The position numbers and the translations under genes are program-made. From positions 1 to 16,451 of the forward strand of contig CAIRND010000211.1 of assembly GCA_903879825.1 (NCBI GenBank): a stretch of DNA of 16,451 nucleotides, read 5' to 3'. The stretch's first letter is position 1. Each line of letters starts with the position of its first letter. Under the pieces are notes generated by a model. That model was given only the letters and a program-made list of their open reading frames with translations. It searched no databases and had not been told where the DNA came from. Positions 7,209 through 14,495 of the stretch are shown piece after piece. This DNA is from an uncultured Geobacteraceae bacterium (lineage in GTDB: Bacteria; Desulfobacterota; Desulfuromonadia; Geobacterales; Pseudopelobacteraceae).

Positions 7209-7237
7209 TCAAGCCCTTATGTTATTGATGTCTGGGC
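7204..7237 (+). other. Hairpin between the two tRNA-like segments
   Basis: GCCC-ATCAA (7204-7212) pairs with TTGAT (7225-7229) and GGGC (7234-7237), leaving a four-base bulge and a 12-nt loop. No T-run follows, so it is not a canonical terminator. It may be a processing signal or the remains of an intrinsic terminator behind the first tRNA copy. Seen as complementarity only. Confidence 0.4.
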
Positions 7238-7248
7238 TAAAAATCATT

Positions 7249-7298
7249 ACCGATTGAGCTTAGGTGGTAGAGAAAAATCTCAAAGGATTCGTAGTTGT
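7249..7298 (+). pseudogene. Second degenerate tRNA-like fragment (5' half)
   Basis: ACCGATT-G-AGCTTAGGTGGTAGAG looks like an acceptor strand plus D-arm. The 16-nt D-arm block at 7257-7272 matches that of the first degenerate copy (7139-7154) at 15 of 16 positions, including the same GCTT in place of GCTC. After that no anticodon arm or T-arm can be folded; instead there is GAGA-AAAA-TCTC. The fragment abuts the intact tRNA-Thr. Either a truncated tRNA copy or a conserved D-arm mimic; weakly supported. Confidence 0.4.
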
Positions 7299-7373
7299 GC
7301 CGTTGTGGCTCAGGGGTAGAGCAGCTCACTCGTAATGAGCAGGTCGTCGGTTCGATTCCGACCAACGGCTCCA
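7299..7373 (+). tRNA. tRNA-Thr (anticodon CGT)
   Basis: A full cloverleaf folds: acceptor GCCGTTG/CAACGGC (7 bp), D-arm GCTC/GAGC, anticodon arm GCTCA-CTCGTAA-TGAGC with CGT at 34-36, variable AGGTC, T-arm GTCGG-TTCGATT-CCGAC, discriminator T and an encoded CCA at 7371-7373. Anticodon CGU reads ACG (Thr). All invariant positions (U33, the T-loop TTCGA) are present, so it should be functional. A terminator starts 8 nt after the CCA. Confidence 0.96.
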
Positions 7374-7380
7374 TAAAAAC

Positions 7381-7415
7381 AGGGACTTAGGCAATCAGCT
7401 TGAGTCCTTTTTTTT
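7381..7415 (+). terminator. Intrinsic terminator of the tRNA-Thr gene
   Basis: AGGGACTTA (7381-7389) pairs with TGAGTCCTT (7401-7409, two G-U pairs) around an 11-nt loop, and a run of Ts continues to 7415. It ends the tRNA transcript and isolates it from the HDOD gene. Confidence 0.85.
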
Positions 7416-7484
7416 GGAATGTTTTTTTGAGCGTTATGGCAAGATGCAGTGTCAGTTACCAACTTTACTCACAAGGGGATGAAC

Positions 7485-8306
7485 ATGGGGTTTTCTCTTG
7501 ATCTTCGGTATCAAATTTGTCAGCAACCCATCGAACTGCCGGTATTTAATTCTGTAGCGCTGGAGTTGCTCGAACTACTGTCTGATCCTGATAATGAAAT
7601 CAATAAAGTCATCGAGACCATTAACAAGGATCAGGCTTTGTCTATCCAGATTCTCAGACTGGCCAATTCATCCGCCTATGCAGGACGCTACAAGTCGGAT
7701 ACCATCAAGGAATCCGTAAATCGCCTCGGTATCAAGCTGATCACAAGTCTAGCCATGGCAGCTTCCCAGGCGGCGCTTCACACTTCCAGTCTCCCCGTAG
7801 TAAGCCACATGATGCACGTCCTCTGGCAACATTCCTACGCCTGCGCAATCGGCTGTCGCACGCTGGCCATCAGTACCGGCCATCGGGAATTGGCTGATCA
7901 GGCCTACCTGGCGGGGTTGCTTCATGATGTTGGCAAGCTCTATCTGCTCAAAGCCATGGAGCAGATCAGCCTGAAAAATGAAATAACTTTCGAGCTTGAC
8001 CGTGAAACCCTGCTGGATGTTTTTTCCGACATGCATGTTGAACAGGGGTTCCGCATTATGTGTCACTGGGATATTCCCACCGTATATTGTTCTATTGTGG
8101 CTAACCACCATGCAGAACATGTTGACCCACATGACACCCTGCTTACCATTGTCCGCCTGGTAAATTTCAACAGCATCCAGTATGATCTGAACGCTTTTCC
8201 CCGTTTTACTCAACCACAAAGTGCTGATTCTGAAATCTGCTCTCTTCAGGTGAGCGAGGCTGCTCTGTTACAGCTGGAAACAGAGATGAGAGGGTCCTGT
8301 GCCTGA
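7485..8306 (+). CDS. HDOD domain signalling protein
   Basis: 273 residues. The HDOD domain fills about residues 8-210, with the usual opening ELPVFNSVALELLELLSDPD, ILRLANSSAYAG, SVNRLGIKLITSLAMA and AGLLHDVGKLYLL. The HD pair (His147-Asp148) is kept, as are further histidines (MCHWDIP, NHHAEH), but HDOD proteins are generally regarded as non-catalytic scaffolds in bacterial signalling. ATG at 7485 is chosen over 7479 and the GTG at 7449 because AAGGGG (7473-7478) is 6 nt upstream of it, but only touching 7479. First gene of a plus-strand signalling cluster and 45 bp ahead of a PilZ gene, suggesting joint action in c-di-GMP- or chemotaxis-linked behaviour. Confidence 0.92.
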   Translation: MGFSLDLRYQICQQPIELPVFNSVALELLELLSDPDNEINKVIETINKDQALSIQILRLANSSAYAGRYKSDTIKESVNRLGIKLITSLAMAASQAALHTSSLPVVSHMMHVLWQHSYACAIGCRTLAISTGHRELADQAYLAGLLHDVGKLYLLKAMEQISLKNEITFELDRETLLDVFSDMHVEQGFRIMCHWDIPTVYCSIVANHHAEHVDPHDTLLTIVRLVNFNSIQYDLNAFPRFTQPQSADSEICSLQVSEAALLQLETEMRGSCA

Positions 8307-8351
8307 AAATAAACGTAACCAAATTTCTCTCTCACTTTCAGCGGGGGTGAT

Positions 8352-9062
8352 ATGAATATAGCTGATCTCTACAGTACCCGTATCCAGAAGTCTTTTGACG
8401 AAGATCATGCGGAAATAGTCTCGATATTGGCAGCGAACCAGAAAAAAGTGTTCAAGCTCATCAACTATTACAAGGGAATGCCGTTCTCCTATCCGGCTAC
8501 CATAGCGGCAGTCGAGAGAGGCAGCGTTGACCTGAACGTGAAAGCGGAGCAAGCCGTTACCATCGAATTGAGTCGCTCTGCCTTTATCCGCAGTCCCCTC
8601 TTCAAACATGATGTATTTGCCCAGGCTCAGTACGTAAACGTTAAGAAGCAGGCAGCGGTTTTTACCAAGTTTTCATATGTGGAAATTATGGCCGAGCGGA
8701 GAAATTTTATCCGGATGGAATCGGAACCAAAACCGAACACTATCATCGAAACGCCGTTGGGGATTATAGAAGGAAAGCTCTACGACCTCTCTCTCTCCGG
8801 GCTTAATATATCAATCCAGGATTATTGTCCGCTCGAACGGGATACTGAAGCGACTATCCAGTTCAAGCTCAGAGATATCGAGCAAAATCAGGAATTCAAG
8901 GTCAGCGTCCCGGCCAGGTTGGTCACGATTAAAGATAGCTCCCGCCCGTACCAATACATTTTTACCATCAGTGTCGATAAAATGCTGGAACGCCAGATGT
9001 CAAAATATATTTTTCAGAGACAGCTTGAGATTATCAGAGAAATCAAGGATGGTGTTTGCTAG
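8352..9062 (+). CDS. PilZ domain c-di-GMP-binding protein
   Basis: 236 residues with no membrane segment. Residues about 1-105 are an N-terminal domain with a beta-rich pattern reminiscent of the YcgR-type PilZN partner domain, though not clearly the same family. Residues about 114-225 form a PilZ domain with both c-di-GMP motifs intact: RxxxR (Arg117-Arg121, in ERRNFIRME) and DxSxxG (Asp145-Gly150, DLSLSG). It should therefore bind c-di-GMP. The ATG at 8352 has GCGGGGG just upstream. Together with the preceding HDOD gene and the chemoreceptor downstream, a role in tuning motility or surface behaviour is likely, as for YcgR-like flagellar brakes, but the output partner cannot be read from sequence. 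Confidence 0.92.
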   Translation: MNIADLYSTRIQKSFDEDHAEIVSILAANQKKVFKLINYYKGMPFSYPATIAAVERGSVDLNVKAEQAVTIELSRSAFIRSPLFKHDVFAQAQYVNVKKQAAVFTKFSYVEIMAERRNFIRMESEPKPNTIIETPLGIIEGKLYDLSLSGLNISIQDYCPLERDTEATIQFKLRDIEQNQEFKVSVPARLVTIKDSSRPYQYIFTISVDKMLERQMSKYIFQRQLEIIREIKDGVC

Positions 9063-9089
9063 CTCCCTGATTGTTACGAGGATTACATC

Positions 9090-9278
9090 GTGAAATGCCC
9101 GAATTGTAAAAGCAGGAAGTTCGACGTGTATGAGGCAAGAGGTTTTACTTCAAAACAGAGTCCGATTAAAGAATGTGAGTGCGGCCATGTGTGGCGGTTG
9201 ATTCCACTTGATGACAATACGCATAGGATCGATACAATAAAAGAGGGTGAGATAATAGATGCGGATTCACCCCTGTAA
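9090..9278 (+). CDS. Small zinc-ribbon protein, function unknown
   Basis: 62 residues beginning at GTG 9090, with ACGAGG at 9076-9081 as ribosome site. Four cysteines (Cys3, Cys6 in CPNC and Cys29, Cys31 in CECGH, with His33 beside them) form a probable one-zinc ribbon, and an acidic C-terminal tail follows. The gene is only 27 bp after the PilZ gene and shares its orientation, so it may be co-transcribed. Small ribbons like this act as protein- or nucleic-acid-binding adaptors. I do not recognise a specific family. Confidence 0.72.
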   Translation: MKCPNCKSRKFDVYEARGFTSKQSPIKECECGHVWRLIPLDDNTHRIDTIKEGEIIDADSPL

Positions 9279-9363
9279 CCAGAAGCTGATGTTTAGACTG
9301 CTTTTCAATAGATGATGCCATACGCCTTAAGACGGTCGGTTTTTTTTATAGAGAGAGATCGCT

Positions 9364-10908
9364 ATGATAACCAGAAAAAATGAAGCGGTTATGGAGCCGG
9401 CAGCACCCTGCCACGTGGGAGACATCGCCACAGAATCGTTGGAAACAATACGGTTGCTGCACGAACTGCAGGTTTCCCAGGTTGAACTGGAGATGCAGAA
9501 CGAACAACTGCGCAAAACTATAACAGAAAAAAGCGAACATGAAGCGCACCTTCGCAATATAATTGCCAATACACCTGCCGGTTACTTTCATATCGACCGT
9601 GAGGGCTGTTTTCTCGATGTTAACAATGCCTGGTTGCGTATGCACGGCTACGATTCGAAGTCCGAAGTTATTGGAAAATCCTTCCGCATGGTGCAAGTCG
9701 ATAGCGGTTCAACTTCTGCGCTTGCTCATCTGGCCGAACTGCAACGGGGTGAGCCTATCCCTTTTGGTGAATTTAGCAGTCGCCGCAAAGATGGTTCCGT
9801 CGGTACGCATCTGTTCTCTGCCCATCCCGTCGTGCATATTGGTGAAATTGTCGGCTTTGAGTGGTTCATAATTGACATCTCAGAACACAAAAAAGCTGAG
9901 TTGGCACTTAAAAACAGTGAAGAGCGCTATCGGCAACTGTTTGAGATGGAGTCAGACAGCCTGCTGATACTTGATTGTGAAAGTTGTAAAATTGTTGATG
10001 TCAATAACTCGGCGCTTCAGATGTACGGTTATTCGAAGCAGGAGTTCCTGCAACTAAGCCATCGCGACATTTCTGCCGAGCAGGCTGTTCGCACCTGTGA
10101 AACTTCGCACCCCGAATGTTTACACCGTAAAAAAGATGGTACAATATTCCCCGTTGAGATAACTGGCAGCTCTTTTGTGTATCAGGGACGTAATGTCCAT
10201 GTATCTGCCATTCGGGACGTATCTGAGCGCCGCCGGGCTGAAAAGCAATTGTTTGAACTGAACGAGCGCATGCGAACGGCCCAGGAACAGGAACGTCTTG
10301 CCATTGCCCGTGACATCCATGACGAGGTCGGCCAGGATCTTACCTTAATGAAGCTTTCTCTTGAATGGCTTGAATGCAGGATGTCAGTGGACAGCGGTGA
10401 ACTGTGCAGTTGTGTGGATGAGATGAAAGAGCGTCTTGAAAAGCTGGTCGGAAAAGTACAGAAAATTGCTGCCGATTTACGGCCACCGCTGCTCGATAAC
10501 ATGGGATTGACTGCCGCCATTGAGTGGCATATAGACGAATTCAGAAAACGGAGTGGCCTGGAATGTTTTGTGCTGATAAACGATGATGTTGACTCACTCG
10601 GTCTGAATACTTCAACGGCAATAATGCGAATAGTGCAGGAGGGGCTTACCAATGTTGCTCGTCACGCCCACGCGACGGAGGTATCTGTTTCGCTCTGCAA
10701 AAGGGATCAGAACCTGTTTCTGGAAATTTCAGATAATGGTTGTGGAATAATGCCGGAACAGATTGCATCTGCAAAGGCATATGGCCTTATGGGCATTCAA
10801 GAGCGCGCGCGGATTTGTCATGGGAATCTTGAAATTATCGGCAATCCGGGCTGCGGAACAACATTGAATATTACCATTCCACTGGATACGGGAGAATGTC
10901 CGCGATGA
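9364..10908 (+). CDS. PAS-PAS sensor histidine kinase, NarL/HisKA_3 family
   Basis: 514 residues, cytoplasmic by sequence (no membrane helix). A short coiled coil (about 25-58, LLHELQVSQVELEMQNEQL) precedes two PAS domains (about 60-178 and 185-305), linked by ELALKNSEERYRQLF. A HisKA_3 domain follows with phospho-acceptor His319 (ARDIHDEVGQDLT), then an HATPase with N-box Asn430 (EGLTNVARHAHA), G1-box Asp457 (DNGCGIMP) and YGLMGIQERA. Two-PAS cytoplasmic kinases of this kind sense redox, gas or small ligands. The second PAS domain is rich in cysteine (CESCK, CETSHPEC), so metal or redox sensing is conceivable. Its stop overlaps the start of the response regulator by 4 nt (ATGA), making the cognate pair near certain. 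Confidence 0.94.
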   Translation: MITRKNEAVMEPAAPCHVGDIATESLETIRLLHELQVSQVELEMQNEQLRKTITEKSEHEAHLRNIIANTPAGYFHIDREGCFLDVNNAWLRMHGYDSKSEVIGKSFRMVQVDSGSTSALAHLAELQRGEPIPFGEFSSRRKDGSVGTHLFSAHPVVHIGEIVGFEWFIIDISEHKKAELALKNSEERYRQLFEMESDSLLILDCESCKIVDVNNSALQMYGYSKQEFLQLSHRDISAEQAVRTCETSHPECLHRKKDGTIFPVEITGSSFVYQGRNVHVSAIRDVSERRRAEKQLFELNERMRTAQEQERLAIARDIHDEVGQDLTLMKLSLEWLECRMSVDSGELCSCVDEMKERLEKLVGKVQKIAADLRPPLLDNMGLTAAIEWHIDEFRKRSGLECFVLINDDVDSLGLNTSTAIMRIVQEGLTNVARHAHATEVSVSLCKRDQNLFLEISDNGCGIMPEQIASAKAYGLMGIQERARICHGNLEIIGNPGCGTTLNITIPLDTGECPR

Positions 10909-11543
10909 AAAAAATATTGATCGTTGATGATCACGTTATGATCAGGCATGGATTGATACAAGTTCTTCACAGCATTCTCGATACGCCGGTTGCGTTTGAT
11001 GAAGCTTCCGATGGGCAGCAGGCGATCACCATGGTTAAATCCTGCCTCTATGATCTGGTATTGCTTGATATATCACTCCCTGATCAGAGTGGGTTGGATG
11101 TGCTCAAGCTTTTGCAGCAGCATGATCCAAAACTGCGCGTGATTATTTTGAGCACTCATCCTGAGGAACACTTTGTGGTTCGTGCTTTGCGGGCTGGTGC
11201 TCTCGGATATGTGAACAAAGGAAGTGCGTCGAGTGTCCTTAAGTTGGCAATCGAAACGGTCCTGGCCGGTACAAGGTATATAAGCATAACTCAAGCAAAT
11301 TTGCTGGCAGAAGCCATTTGTGAAAACAGCGAGAGCAAATCATTGCACGGCGCCCTGTCAAACCGTGAGTACCAACTGGCATGTATGATGACGGCCGGTA
11401 AAACGCTTACCGAAATAGCCAGGGAACTTTCCCTGAGTGTCAAGACCACCAGCACCTACCGTACCCGCATTCTGGAAAAATTAAACCTCAGAACTACCGC
11501 TGATATTATCAACTACTGCATCCACAATAAACTCTCTTTGTAG
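10905..11543 (+). CDS. NarL/FixJ-family response regulator (LuxR-type HTH)
   Basis: 212 residues. The receiver domain (about 1-120) has the acidic pair Asp8-Asp9, phospho-acceptor Asp55 (LLDISLPD), Ser83/Thr84 and Lys105 (YVNKGS). A LuxR-type helix-turn-helix (about 148-205) follows: LSNREYQLACMMTAGKTLTEIARELSLSVKTTSTYR (broken by small variations in relatives). ATG at 10905 is preferred to the in-frame ATG at 10896 because GGGAG (10890-10894) is 10 nt upstream of it and because it gives the typical ATGA overlap with the kinase stop. It should act as a phosphorylation-dependent DNA binder. Repeated TAGGA/TCCTA motifs just behind its stop are possible target sites. Confidence 0.94.
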   Translation: MKKILIVDDHVMIRHGLIQVLHSILDTPVAFDEASDGQQAITMVKSCLYDLVLLDISLPDQSGLDVLKLLQQHDPKLRVIILSTHPEEHFVVRALRAGALGYVNKGSASSVLKLAIETVLAGTRYISITQANLLAEAICENSESKSLHGALSNREYQLACMMTAGKTLTEIARELSLSVKTTSTYRTRILEKLNLRTTADIINYCIHNKLSL

Positions 11544-11590
11544 GAATCGTCCTACCCCCCCCCGCACGCCTCCTACTAAAAATATAGGAT
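11540..11590. promoter_or_regulatory. Cluster of TAGGA/TCCTA half-sites at the end of the response regulator gene
   Basis: The inverted repeat GTAGGA-ATCG-TCCTAC (11540-11555) spans the stop codon. A second TCCTAC is at 11571-11576 and an ATAGGAT at 11584-11590, giving a second inverted pair. An unusual run of nine C lies between them (11555-11563). TCCTA/TAGGA-type heptamers are typical of some NarL-family regulators (for example BvgA), so binding by the adjacent regulator is a reasonable hypothesis. Alternatively the first repeat is simply a small hairpin at the transcript end; no T-run follows. Confidence 0.4.
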
Positions 11591-11615
11591 AGCTCCGATT
11601 TACATTAAGCCCGAC

Positions 11616-11632
11616 ATCGTATTAAATACGAT
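11616..11632. promoter_or_regulatory. Perfect 17-bp palindrome upstream of the chemoreceptor gene
   Basis: ATCGTATTAAATACGAT is perfectly self-complementary around a central A. It overlaps a plausible -10 (TTAAAT, 11622-11627) placed 17 nt behind TTTACA (11599-11604) and lies 45 bp before the chemoreceptor ATG. Its position suits an operator for a dimeric repressor or activator. No candidate binder is known from the window other than the NarL-type regulator next door. Confidence 0.5.
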
Positions 11633-11677
11633 ACGCATGTTGGTGTGTAATAAAGTGAAGATGGAGTGTTACCGAAA

Positions 11678-13318
11678 ATGAATATCAGAACCAAAATTTT
11701 TATCATTGTACTGGTTGGTTGCGTATCAGTTATATGTGCCGGGGTACTCGGCCTGGTCGGCATGAAGTCAGCGGATAACTCAATCGAAGCGCTGTATAAG
11801 GAAAACCTGACCGGTGTTACCCAATTAGCTCAGATTCTGGCCCTTATGCGCGACAACCGGGTTCAGTTGCTGCTGGCGCTTCAGCATAACCCGGAAAACG
11901 CTGCCATTGTCAAGCTGCATGACCATCCCACAGAGCTGCATCTTGGCGTCGTAGCAAAAAATATCGAAGAAATTGGCTCCATCTGGAAGGAATACGCAAA
12001 TAATCCGTTTACCGCCGAAGAAAAACAGATGGTGGTCGATTTTACCGAAAAACGGGAACGATTTATCAAGGATGGGGTGCTGCCGGTGAGGGACCTTATT
12101 CAGGCGGGTAATTATCAGGAAGCGACCGAAAAAACGATCACAAATATCAATCCCCTCTTCAAGAGTGCCAACGAAATTGCGCTGAAACTCTTTGAAAATG
12201 AAAAGAGTCAGGCAAAACAAACCCACGAAAAGGCTACGAGCAGATATCACACAACTCTTGTGCTGGTCATCGGCGCCATCATCGCCTCTCTGGTCATTTC
12301 TCTTGTTCTTGCCTTCCTGATCATTCGCTCCATTTCATCCGCAGCAGCACTTCTTATTGGTGTCAGCGGAGCCATGGCGCAGGGTGATCTGTCAGGCCGG
12401 GTCAGGCTGACAAGCAACGATGAATTCGGCACAATCGGGCAGTCATTTGATGCCATGGCGGATTCGTTTAGTCAGGCACTGGCAAAGGTGGCCGAAAGTG
12501 CCACACAGGTGGCGGCGGCGGCAAACCAGGTACATAACACTGCAGAAAGAATCGCTACCGGAGCTGAGGAGGTGGCGGCACAAACAGCCACAGTGGCGAC
12601 TGCCGGTGAAGAGATGTCGGCAACGTCTGGTGATATCGCCCAAACGTGCCAGATGGCGGCCGAAGGAGCACAGCGCGCCTCACAGGCCGCCAGTGACGGT
12701 GCCGATGTTGTAGAGAGAACCGTGGTGGTCATGGGACAGATTGCCGAGAAAGTGCAGGAATCTGCCCGGACGGTGGAAAGCCTGGGCGCACGAAGCGACC
12801 AGATTGGCGCTATCATCGGCACCATTGAAGATATTGCCGACCAGACCAACCTGCTGGCATTGAACGCCGCTATCGAGGCGGCCCGTGCCGGTGAACAGGG
12901 ACGGGGGTTTGCGGTGGTTGCAGATGAAGTGCGCGCATTGGCCGAGCGCACGACACGAGCCACCAAAGAGATCGGCGAAATGATCAAGGCCATCCAGAAA
13001 GAAACCAGAGGGGCTGTTGCCGCCATGGAGCAGGGTGTTACCCAGGTTGAAACCGGCACGATGGAAGCGGCGAAATCAGGAGATGCGCTGCGCGAAATTC
13101 TGGCACAGGTCAACGATGTTGCGATGCAGGTGAACCAGATCGCTACCGCCGCAGAAGAGCAGACCGCAACCACCAGTGAGATTTCCAACAACATGATGCA
13201 AATAACTGACGTTGTTCACCAAACGTCACACGCTGCCCATGAATCCGCGACCGCCGCATCGCAGCTGAATGGTAATGCGGAGGAGTTGCAGCGTCTCGTG
13301 CGGCAGTTTAAGCTGTAG
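11678..13318 (+). CDS. Methyl-accepting chemotaxis protein (4HB sensor, HAMP, signalling hairpin)
   Basis: 546 residues. A first membrane helix (about 8-30) is followed by a periplasmic four-helix-bundle domain (about 31-188, 4HB_MCP type), a second helix (about 191-215), a HAMP region (about 216-268) and a long cytoplasmic coiled coil. The highly conserved kinase-control tip lies around residues 380-425 (DQTNLLALNAAIEAARAGEQ then GRGFAVVADEVRALAERT), where CheA and CheW dock. Gln/Glu-rich heptads flanking it are likely methylation sites. There is no C-terminal CheR-docking pentapeptide. The start at ATG 11678 uses GGAG (11663-11666), a rather long 11-nt spacing; GTG at 11666 would add four residues. 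The ligand cannot be inferred. No che genes are near, so it must plug into a chemosensory array encoded elsewhere. Confidence 0.95.
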   Translation: MNIRTKIFIIVLVGCVSVICAGVLGLVGMKSADNSIEALYKENLTGVTQLAQILALMRDNRVQLLLALQHNPENAAIVKLHDHPTELHLGVVAKNIEEIGSIWKEYANNPFTAEEKQMVVDFTEKRERFIKDGVLPVRDLIQAGNYQEATEKTITNINPLFKSANEIALKLFENEKSQAKQTHEKATSRYHTTLVLVIGAIIASLVISLVLAFLIIRSISSAAALLIGVSGAMAQGDLSGRVRLTSNDEFGTIGQSFDAMADSFSQALAKVAESATQVAAAANQVHNTAERIATGAEEVAAQTATVATAGEEMSATSGDIAQTCQMAAEGAQRASQAASDGADVVERTVVVMGQIAEKVQESARTVESLGARSDQIGAIIGTIEDIADQTNLLALNAAIEAARAGEQGRGFAVVADEVRALAERTTRATKEIGEMIKAIQKETRGAVAAMEQGVTQVETGTMEAAKSGDALREILAQVNDVAMQVNQIATAAEEQTATTSEISNNMMQITDVVHQTSHAAHESATAASQLNGNAEELQRLVRQFKL

Positions 13319-13384
13319 ACTCTTACGAAGTATTTATTCTCGTGATACGTATGGCAATACATAGCTGGCGTGGCGGAGGCGCAT

Positions 13385-14476
13385 ATGCTGCAGGGACTTA
13401 AAATTTTAGCCGCTGATGATGATGAGATGAGCCTGGAAATGTTAACCGCGATTCTTGGCCGTCAGGGGGTATTCTGCACGGCAGTGGTCGACGGCAGGGA
13501 GGCGATGGATACACTCAAATCAAATCCGGATTTCGACCTTATACTGCTGGATTTACAGATGCCGGTTATGGATGGTTTTGAGGTGCTTTCACAATGCAAG
13601 AACAACCCATACCTCAGTGATATCCCGATCATTGTTCTCACCTCTGACTATCACGAGAAGATCAAGTCACTCAAACTGGGTGCGGATGATTTTTTGGCGA
13701 AACCATATGATCTGGACGAGTTGACGCTGCGAATTTCAAAACTGGTGCTGTCATATAAACGGGTGCAAGGTTCAAAGCGGGCAAAGGATGAATTCCTCGC
13801 AATTGCCTGCCATGAACTGCGTACCCCGATGCATCAGATCATCGGGGTTGCAGAGCTTCTGGAAAGTGAAAATCTTGAGGGAGAGCAGCGCGAGTTTGTC
13901 GAACTACTCAAACAATCAACCGACAGCCTGACGGGCACTATCTCGGATATCCTGAACTATGTCCGGCTTGACCATGGAATATGCCCTACGGCTGAGACGT
14001 TCTCGTTGCGTGCATTAGTGGAAAAGGTGCTCAAGTCTCACGATGACGAAGCCAGCAGCAAGGGGGTCGTGCTGATTCTCGATATCAGCGATGATGTTGC
14101 TGATGCACTGAACGGTTCTCTGCTTTATATCTCCAAGGTGTTTGATATCCTGATTGAAAATGCGGTCAAATATTCTTCCGATGGTGAAATTACCATCGTT
14201 GTGCGAGAGGAATCATTTGGAAAACATGGTTCACGATTCAACTGCAGTGTGAGTGATTCGGGCATCGGCATCTCTGCGGCGTTCCATGCAAAGATCTTTG
14301 AGCCCTTTATGCAGGTTGATTCTTCCAAACGTCGAAAATTCGAAGGTATCGGACTCGGTCTTGCGATCGCACAGCGCATGGTGCAACTGATGGGGGGCAC
14401 CATAGACGTCCAAAGTGACGAAGGGCGTGGCAGTACATTTTTCTTCTCGTTTCATTGTCAACTGCACGGCACGTGA
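13385..14476 (+). CDS. Receiver domain-histidine kinase hybrid protein
   Basis: 363 residues. An N-terminal receiver (about 3-120) has Asp11-13, phospho-acceptor Asp56 (LLDLQMPVMDGFEVL), Thr93 region VLTSD and Lys in FLAKPYDLDEL. It is joined directly to a HisKA domain with His143 (CHELRTPMHQIIG) and an HATPase with IENAVKYS, DSGIGIS and EGIGLGLAI boxes. There is no PAS or membrane region, so the receiver itself is the likely input: another kinase phosphorylates Asp56 and this protein passes the signal on. ATG at 13385 is chosen because GGAGG (13375-13379) sits 5 nt upstream; an in-frame GTG at 13370 would overlap that site. It lies 66 bp after the chemoreceptor in the same orientation and ends the cluster at a strong terminator. 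Confidence 0.93.
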   Translation: MLQGLKILAADDDEMSLEMLTAILGRQGVFCTAVVDGREAMDTLKSNPDFDLILLDLQMPVMDGFEVLSQCKNNPYLSDIPIIVLTSDYHEKIKSLKLGADDFLAKPYDLDELTLRISKLVLSYKRVQGSKRAKDEFLAIACHELRTPMHQIIGVAELLESENLEGEQREFVELLKQSTDSLTGTISDILNYVRLDHGICPTAETFSLRALVEKVLKSHDDEASSKGVVLILDISDDVADALNGSLLYISKVFDILIENAVKYSSDGEITIVVREESFGKHGSRFNCSVSDSGIGISAAFHAKIFEPFMQVDSSKRRKFEGIGLGLAIAQRMVQLMGGTIDVQSDEGRGSTFFFSFHCQLHGT

Positions 14477-14495
14477 GGCATGAAATAAAGCGAAA

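Noticed and set aside
7299..7373. tRNA-Thr as integration site of a mobile element
   Set aside because: No integrase and no repeat of the tRNA 3' end was found in the window; the degraded segments copy the 5' half, not the 3' half used by most integrases.
9306..9349. Terminator-like GC pairs followed by eight Ts ahead of the PAS kinase gene
   Set aside because: Only 3-4 bp can be paired before the T-run and alternative pairings are equally poor. It may be a weak terminator but cannot be supported.
11577..11601. Possible sigma-28 (motility) promoter for the chemoreceptor: TAAA followed by CCGAT
   Set aside because: The spacer is 13-14 nt instead of 15 and the -10 half matches GCCGATAA at only 5 of 8 positions, too weak to claim.
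12472..13194. A 240-codon open frame on the minus strand inside the chemoreceptor gene
   Set aside because: It is a shadow of the Ala/Thr/Glu-rich heptads of the plus-strand gene: low-complexity Ala/Ser/Val translation, no ribosome site, no recognisable domain.
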